The translations under genes and the position numbers were made by a program. A stretch of DNA of 10,730 nt from Planctomycetota bacterium. GTDB taxonomy: Bacteria > Planctomycetota > Planctomycetia > Pirellulales > Lacipirellulaceae. The stretch is from positions 1 to 10,730 of the forward strand of contig JAKEIB010000166.1 of the NCBI GenBank assembly GCA_022614705.1, written 5' to 3'. Every line of letters begins with the position of its first letter. Within the stretch, counting starts at the first letter, position 1. The notes beneath the pieces are model-generated. The model did no database searches and was not told where the DNA came from. It was given only the letters and a program-made list of their open reading frames with translations. Shown here one piece after another: positions 6,867 through 10,730 of the stretch.

Positions 6867-7289
6867 TCAACAGAGATACGACATTATCAGGCAGCGCATG
6901 GCGCGACCTGGATTCATGCCATCGTCGGGCAGAAGCGCCCAAGAAACCGCGGCCGGCGGCATCACAACCGCGACGGCGATCGATTGATGCACCGCAGGGA
7001 GTGCGATCCAGTTACAACCATCCAAAACAAGCTGCTGCAGGGCCGAGTCTTGGACCACGGCTCCACCGCAAATGCAACCGCCGCACTCGCGCGGCGTACG
7101 CGAGTTGGGGTCGGACGGAACGGATTCGCGATCAGCAGAGCGGTCCGAATTGGTCTTGTGACATGCATCGCAGCAGGCAGGCGCGCCGTTCGAGCGCTCC
7201 TTGGCGCAGCAGGCCGCACCTCCCTTGCACAACAAGGGGCAGGCCACGATGCTTGTCGCCAGCAGAATAGAAATGAGTTGATTCATCAT
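6867..7289 (-). CDS. Small Cys-rich secreted protein, function unknown
   Basis: This protein of 140 residues has a short hydrophobic signal (about 4-20) containing Cys17 and Cys21. Thirteen cysteines are present, many in close pairs: C27-C28, C39-C40-xx-C43, C69-xx-C72-x-C74, C92, C133 and the final residue C140. The motif ECGGCICGGAVVQ and the pairings suggest metal binding (Cu, Zn or Cd) or several disulfides in the periplasm. From memory, planctomycetes often carry small proteins with a CxCxGAV-type motif near heavy-metal efflux genes, but I cannot name a family. No good ribosome site precedes the paired ATGs at 7289 and 7286, so the start is uncertain; translation may depend on readthrough from the gene 76 bases upstream. 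It lies 79 bases ahead of the first permease on the same strand and may belong to the same operon. Confidence 0.65.
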   Translation of the reverse strand: MMNQLISILLATSIVACPLLCKGGAACCAKERSNGAPACCDACHKTNSDRSADRESVPSDPNSRTPRECGGCICGGAVVQDSALQQLVLDGCNWIALPAVHQSIAVAVVMPPAAVSWALLPDDGMNPGRAMRCLIMSYLC

Positions 7290-7311
7290 GCCATTAATAT
7301 CGTACCTCGAG

Positions 7312-7357
7312 TGCCGCCGGGCGGCAATCTCGGCCTTTCCAGGGATTATTCAGGCCG
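7312..7357. repeat. Two adjacent inverted repeats between the multidomain redox gene and the Cys-rich gene
   Basis: TGCCGCC (7312-7318) pairs with GGCGGCA (7320-7326), realistically as a 5-bp stem with a 5-base loop. CGGCCT (7331-7336) pairs with AGGCCG (7352-7357) across 15 bases. They lie just past the stop of the leftward gene at 7366 and could act as an attenuator or RNA-stabilising stem. No T-rich tract follows on either strand, so I do not call an intrinsic terminator. Confidence 0.35.
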
Positions 7358-7365
7358 CAAGCCTT

Positions 7366-9321
7366 TCAGCGACGAATCCCGATCGCTCGCACGGCCCCAA
7401 GTATCTCGGCCAGTTGAAGCAACTGGTTTTGGTCTTTGTCGATCGTCGCAAAATGCTGTTTGAGCACCTTGTGCGCGGAAGCTTCGGTTTCGCTAAGCCC
7501 ACCGTTTTGATCGGCATCGGCGGCGTCAAACATGCCGACAACGTCGAGGCCTGTCGTGACGGGCTTCTTCGCCGCCTGGCGTGTATCGTCGCGCGGCAAG
7601 ACTACATCGAAGAAGCCGAGCATCATTTCTTCCCACGACTGGTCGCCCCAGCGAACCGATTGAGTTGGGTCGGGGTTCGCCGGGTTCGCTGTCGAGTTGT
7701 CGAACACGGCCCGGCAGTAAATGGCTGATCCAACGGGCAGCTGACGCGGTTCGGCCAGTACATAGCGGGTCTGCCAATTGAAGTCGTATGCGGGCACGTC
7801 CAGCAGGATTTCGCGTTCGCCGGTTGGCAGCACGAGCTCATAGCGGAATGCCTTGCCGCGCAGGTGCATGTGCGGCGACATGGAGAGCAGTGTGAGCTCT
7901 CGCTTCGTGGGCTGGCTCGTGGCGGTCACGACGTGGCCCTCGGCGCCGGGCGGAATCTCAAAACTATCGCTACCGACTTCGGTCGTGATTACTTCCTGGT
8001 CGATCTCGTCGATATCGGCAAACAGCAGGCCGATCTCCGTTTTGTCGGTTTGCTCCGATCCATTCGGTGTGTAGTGCATCTCAAACACGAGATCGTAGCC
8101 GGCGGGCACGCGCTTGGCAGAACGTGCGGGCAACGGATCCCATCGCAGCCCGGGAACGTACGCGAAAAGGAAGATGCGGTCATGGCGTCGCTTGCTGCCG
8201 GGCGGCACGACAAAGACAATCGTGTGGTGCACGACGGCGCTATTGCCGGGCCGAATCTCGCCGCCCACAATCCACTTGTCTTCCGCAAAACCGGTTGGCA
8301 CGCGAAAGCGTTGATAGGGCACTCCTCCGGGACCGGCGTCCGCAGGCACCGTGAAGGATTCTTGCATGGCGAGGATCACGTCGGGCTCGCGCGGCAGTTG
8401 CCAGCCGGTGGTGAATTGCCGGGCCGCGGCGAGGTCGGCCGCTTCGCCTTCAGGGCAGCCGTTTTTGACCCACTGATCGATCAAATCGATTTCTGCATCC
8501 GGCATGGTGCGGTCGTTGGCGAATGATCCGTGCTTGGGATCGGCATGCCAGGGCGGCATCCGCCTGTCGCGAACAACCTCGTTGATCATCTCGCCCCACC
8601 CGGCCGCCTCGTCGTACGACGTAAGTTCGAAGGGACCAATCTCCCCGGTACGATGGCATTCGACACAGCGCGCTTGCAAGATGGGTGCGATATCGCGGGT
8701 GTACGTGACCTTGCTTTTGTCGTTTGGTTCCCGTACTCGACCGATGATGCAACCGGCTGCGTCGGTATGTGGAACGGAAACCGAGTTGCCCGCCAGCAAT
8801 TCGTCGATCGCCAATCGCAAGTCCTCGCGGGTGGCCTTATCGCGGACCACGCCTACAATAAACTGGTCGTCAATGCGCCCTTGATAACGGACCACGCGCT
8901 GGCGATCGAGTAGAAACACTTGCGGCGTCCGTTCGGCGACGAACATGTCGGCCACCTCGTTGCGGCGGTCCTTGAGCACCGCGTATTCGATGTTGTGTTG
9001 CCGCACATAGGTTGCGATTTCCGAAAGCGAATCCTGCGTATTCGACATGATTGCCACAACAGCCACGCCGCGCTTGGCGTAGTCGCTCGCGATCGACTGC
9101 AGCCGTCCGGCGTACAACTTGGCCAGTGGGCATTGAGTTCCCAGAAATGCCACGACGACCAAGTCCTTCTCCGCAAAATCAGTCAGAGCGTGAACTTTGC
9201 CAAAGTGATCCGGCAATTTAAAATCGGCGATTTTCGCGCCTACCGTCGAAGCTGCCTGCGCCCTTGTCGAAAACATAAGACTGGCAATTGCCACCAGCAA
9301 TGCGGTTCGGTGAGCGATCAT
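7366..9321 (-). CDS. Secreted redoxin / cytochrome c / PHM-like copper monooxygenase / EF-hand fusion protein
   Basis: This is a 651-residue exported multidomain redox protein. ATG 9321 gives a clean signal peptide (MIAHRTALLVAIASLMF, cleavage after AQA). The frame stays open to 9432, but that extension precedes the signal and is probably untranslated. Domain 1 (about 28-175) is an AhpC/TSA-like redoxin with a single cysteine (C64 in GTQCPLAK), not a CxxC. Domain 2 (about 205-295) has the heme motif CVECH (219-223) and RMPPWHAD, whose Met255 may be the second heme ligand. Domain 3 (about 310-575) resembles copper type II monooxygenases of the PHM/dopamine hydroxylase group: HH at 365-366, HYTPNG (H416), HMH at 484-486 and EEMM (M566) match the known CuH and CuM ligand pattern. 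The C-terminus carries two EF-hand-like loops (602-613, 628-639) with D-x-D-x-N cores. The redoxin-heme-copper order is, from memory, recurrent in planctomycetes. The substrate is unknown. Confidence 0.88.
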   Translation of the reverse strand: MIAHRTALLVAIASLMFSTRAQAASTVGAKIADFKLPDHFGKVHALTDFAEKDLVVVAFLGTQCPLAKLYAGRLQSIASDYAKRGVAVVAIMSNTQDSLSEIATYVRQHNIEYAVLKDRRNEVADMFVAERTPQVFLLDRQRVVRYQGRIDDQFIVGVVRDKATREDLRLAIDELLAGNSVSVPHTDAAGCIIGRVREPNDKSKVTYTRDIAPILQARCVECHRTGEIGPFELTSYDEAAGWGEMINEVVRDRRMPPWHADPKHGSFANDRTMPDAEIDLIDQWVKNGCPEGEAADLAAARQFTTGWQLPREPDVILAMQESFTVPADAGPGGVPYQRFRVPTGFAEDKWIVGGEIRPGNSAVVHHTIVFVVPPGSKRRHDRIFLFAYVPGLRWDPLPARSAKRVPAGYDLVFEMHYTPNGSEQTDKTEIGLLFADIDEIDQEVITTEVGSDSFEIPPGAEGHVVTATSQPTKRELTLLSMSPHMHLRGKAFRYELVLPTGEREILLDVPAYDFNWQTRYVLAEPRQLPVGSAIYCRAVFDNSTANPANPDPTQSVRWGDQSWEEMMLGFFDVVLPRDDTRQAAKKPVTTGLDVVGMFDAADADQNGGLSETEASAHKVLKQHFATIDKDQNQLLQLAEILGAVRAIGIRR

Positions 9322-9482
9322 ATTTCCGTTGCCTTCCGTACAGGAATGGGAAAACATCATCTTAATGAATCGGGCAAAGGCGCCCAATAGAGTATGGGTC
9401 CGAATAAATCCTGGAACTCGGCGCTCGTTCATTATCTGTCATAATACCAAGTGGTTACGATTTGTCGCCCCGGAGCTCCTCG
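9322..9482. promoter_or_regulatory. Divergent intergenic region, likely holding promoters for both flanking genes
   Basis: These 161 bases separate the leftward redox/ABC block from the rightward propeller gene, so each side must start transcription here or close by. A TAATAC-like -10 box near 9442-9447 could serve the rightward gene, but I see no convincing -35 partner. AT-rich stretches on the minus strand likewise give no clear pair. No operator palindrome or terminator is evident. The assignment rests on gene orientation. Confidence 0.4.
9472..9475 (+). promoter_or_regulatory. Ribosome binding site GGAG deciding the start of the propeller gene
   Basis: GGAG lies 7 bases before ATG 9483. 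The upstream in-frame TTG (9462) has no such site and would place charged residues ahead of the signal peptide. Confidence 0.55.
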
Positions 9483-10652
9483 ATGATGCGTTGCAGCGTA
9501 TGTGTGCTGTGTTTGTGTCTAATTTCCCTGAGCAGGGCCGACGACGTGGCTCAAACGAAGGAGAAGCCGGCCGATTCACCCACGTCATTTGACTCGACCG
9601 CAACACCTGCCGAGCGGATTAAGGTTGCCGACGGTTTTCAGGTCGAGCGGTTATACAGTGTGCCTAAAGCGCTGTATGGAACGTGGGTCAACATGGCGGT
9701 CGATCCGCAGGGCCGACTGGTGGTCAGCGACGAGTCGGGCTATCTGTATCGAGTGACGGTGCCGAACAAAGGCGAGCCCGGCGAGCCGCTGGCTGAACGT
9801 ATTCCCGTCGAGCTTGGACAAGCTCAGGGATTGTTGTGCGCATTCGACAGTCTTTACGTGGTCGTTAACGGCAATAACGAGACGTACGCGAATGGTTTGT
9901 ATCGTGTCCGCGATACTAATGACGATGACCAATTCGATTCAATCGAGTTGATGCGGAAGCTGGATGGCACGAGGGACCACGGTCCGCACGCCGTGCTCTT
10001 AACGCCAGACGGCAAGTCGTTGTACGTCGTGTGCGGCAACAACACGAAACTCACGGAGATCAATCGATCGCGCGTCCCGCGGCTGTGGGATGAGGATCAG
10101 CTGTTGCCGCGCATTTACGGCGCGGGGTTCATGCGCGGCACGCCACCGCCGGCCGGTTGCATCTACCGGATCGATCCCGACGGCAAGGATTGGGAGCTGG
10201 TTTCGAGTGGCATGCGCAACGCTTTCGACGCGGCCGTGAATGCCGACGGCGAACTATTTACTTACGACGCCGATATGGAATGGGACATCGGCACGCCGTG
10301 GTACCGGCCGACGCGAGTTTGTCACGTCGTGAGCGGCGTTGACTGGGGCTGGCGAAATGGCAGTGCCAAATGGCCCGAGTATTACGCCGACACATTGCCG
10401 CCGGTGATCAACCTGGGGCCCGGCTCGCCGACGGGTGTGGTCTTCGGATACGGCGCGCGCTTCCCGACCAAATATCAAAACGCGCTGTTTCTATGCGATT
10501 GGACGTTTGGAAAAATGTACGCGGCGCATCTAGTGCCTCGTGGCGCGACTTACACCGCTGAACTCGAAGACTTCATCACGGCTTCCCCTTTGCCCTTGAC
10601 CGACGTGGTTGTGAATCCACACGACGGGGCGATGTATGGCCCATCGCAATAA
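9483..10652 (+). CDS. PQQ-dehydrogenase-like beta-propeller protein (PVC membrane-bound dehydrogenase type), C-terminally truncated
   Basis: This 389-residue exported protein begins with a Cys-rich signal peptide (MMRCSVCVLCLCLISLSRA). The rest is a propeller of the glucose/sorbosone dehydrogenase-like class that planctomycetes use in 'putative membrane-bound dehydrogenase' proteins. Diagnostic stretches are DGFQVERLYSVP (about 50), DTNDDDQFD (about 144-152, calcium-loop-like), DHGPHAVLLTPDGKSLYV (about 165-182), GMRNAFDAAVNADGELFTYD (about 243-262) followed by DMEWDIGTPWYRP, GVDWGWRNGS, and SPLPLTDVVVNPHDGAMY (about 368-385). In relatives GAMY runs directly into FTIGGRR..SGLYRV and often into HEAT repeats and a heme-binding domain, giving roughly 800-1,100 residues. 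Here it is followed by only GPSQ and a TAA. No reading frame of the following bases restores the expected residues, so this is probably a broken gene or the product of a rearrangement rather than a simple frameshift. ATG 9483 is chosen for the GGAG site 7 bases upstream. Confidence 0.85.
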   Translation: MMRCSVCVLCLCLISLSRADDVAQTKEKPADSPTSFDSTATPAERIKVADGFQVERLYSVPKALYGTWVNMAVDPQGRLVVSDESGYLYRVTVPNKGEPGEPLAERIPVELGQAQGLLCAFDSLYVVVNGNNETYANGLYRVRDTNDDDQFDSIELMRKLDGTRDHGPHAVLLTPDGKSLYVVCGNNTKLTEINRSRVPRLWDEDQLLPRIYGAGFMRGTPPPAGCIYRIDPDGKDWELVSSGMRNAFDAAVNADGELFTYDADMEWDIGTPWYRPTRVCHVVSGVDWGWRNGSAKWPEYYADTLPPVINLGPGSPTGVVFGYGARFPTKYQNALFLCDWTFGKMYAAHLVPRGATYTAELEDFITASPLPLTDVVVNPHDGAMYGPSQ

Positions 10653-10730
10653 ATCTGCAACATTGGCCTGGACAAGTACATAATATCATGGGACAAGGCG
10701 CGCGCCATGAGCGTAGGCGCCTATTCGACG
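10653..10730. other. Unassigned sequence after the truncated propeller gene
   Basis: The last 78 bases have no recognisable gene start or end. They hold two perfect 10-bp palindromes, GGCGCGCGCC (10697-10706) and TAGGCGCCTA (10714-10723). One plus-strand frame stays open from within the propeller gene's end to the window edge but matches nothing I know. This may be the edge of an inserted or rearranged segment. Confidence 0.3.

Noticed and set aside
7312..7326. Intrinsic terminator after the multidomain redox gene
   Set aside because: The stem exists but no T-run follows on the transcribed strand, so readthrough into the Cys-rich gene is as likely.
7864..8526. 220-codon plus-strand open frame opposite the multidomain redox gene
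   Set aside because: Antisense shadow; no signal peptide, domain or ribosome site, while the opposite strand encodes conserved metal-ligand motifs.
9322..9432. 37-residue N-terminal extension of the redox fusion protein
   Set aside because: It would precede a textbook signal peptide, has no ribosome site and lies in the divergent promoter region; ATG 9321 is more plausible.
10653..10730. Insertion-sequence end at the right edge
   Set aside because: No recognisable terminal inverted repeat or transposase frame can be shown in 78 bases; kept only as an unexplained junction.

Overview
The window looks like a chromosomal segment from a planctomycete (phylum Planctomycetota, probably a Pirellulales-like lineage). 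I infer this from protein families, not from a marker gene. The evidence is a redoxin/cytochrome c/copper-monooxygenase-like multidomain protein, a 'membrane-bound dehydrogenase' beta-propeller of the PVC type, a planctomycete-style sugar-binding lipoprotein, and short hairpin-rich intergenic repeats. No rRNA, tRNA, CRISPR array, integrase or intact transposase is visible.

Layout, left to right. Positions 1-247 have no gene but hold a cluster of three small hairpins. Positions 248-1255 (minus) encode a periplasmic sugar-binding lipoprotein whose two halves are in swapped order compared with the usual family, an apparent circular permutation. The gap 1256-1527 holds a near-perfect 28-bp inverted repeat built of 9-bp units. 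Positions 1528-6787 (minus) carry a compact ABC cassette. Read in the direction of transcription it is FtsX/MacB-type permease, small secreted OB-fold-like protein, HlyD-type membrane-fusion protein, LolD/MacB-type ATPase, second permease. Start/stop overlaps and short gaps indicate an operon. Upstream of it on the same strand are a small Cys-rich secreted protein (6867-7289) and the large multidomain redox protein (7366-9321). A 161-bp divergent intergenic region separates this leftward block from a rightward PQQ-dehydrogenase-like propeller gene (9483-10652). That gene stops abruptly where the family normally continues.

How the parts may work together. The ABC cassette has one ATPase, two different permeases and one long coiled-coil adaptor. 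This fits a mechanotransmission or tripartite exporter (MacAB, DevBCA, LolCDE logic) acting from the inner membrane across the periplasm. Its cargo is unknown and no TolC-like outer-membrane partner is in the window. The two Cys-containing secreted proteins next to it may act on the same cargo or on metals, which is inference only. The multidomain protein and the propeller protein are probably extracytoplasmic redox enzymes sharing the divergent promoter region.

The best candidate for something undescribed is the permuted binding protein at 248-1255. Next are the redoxin/heme/copper/EF-hand fusion and the truncated propeller gene with its unexplained junction at the right edge.
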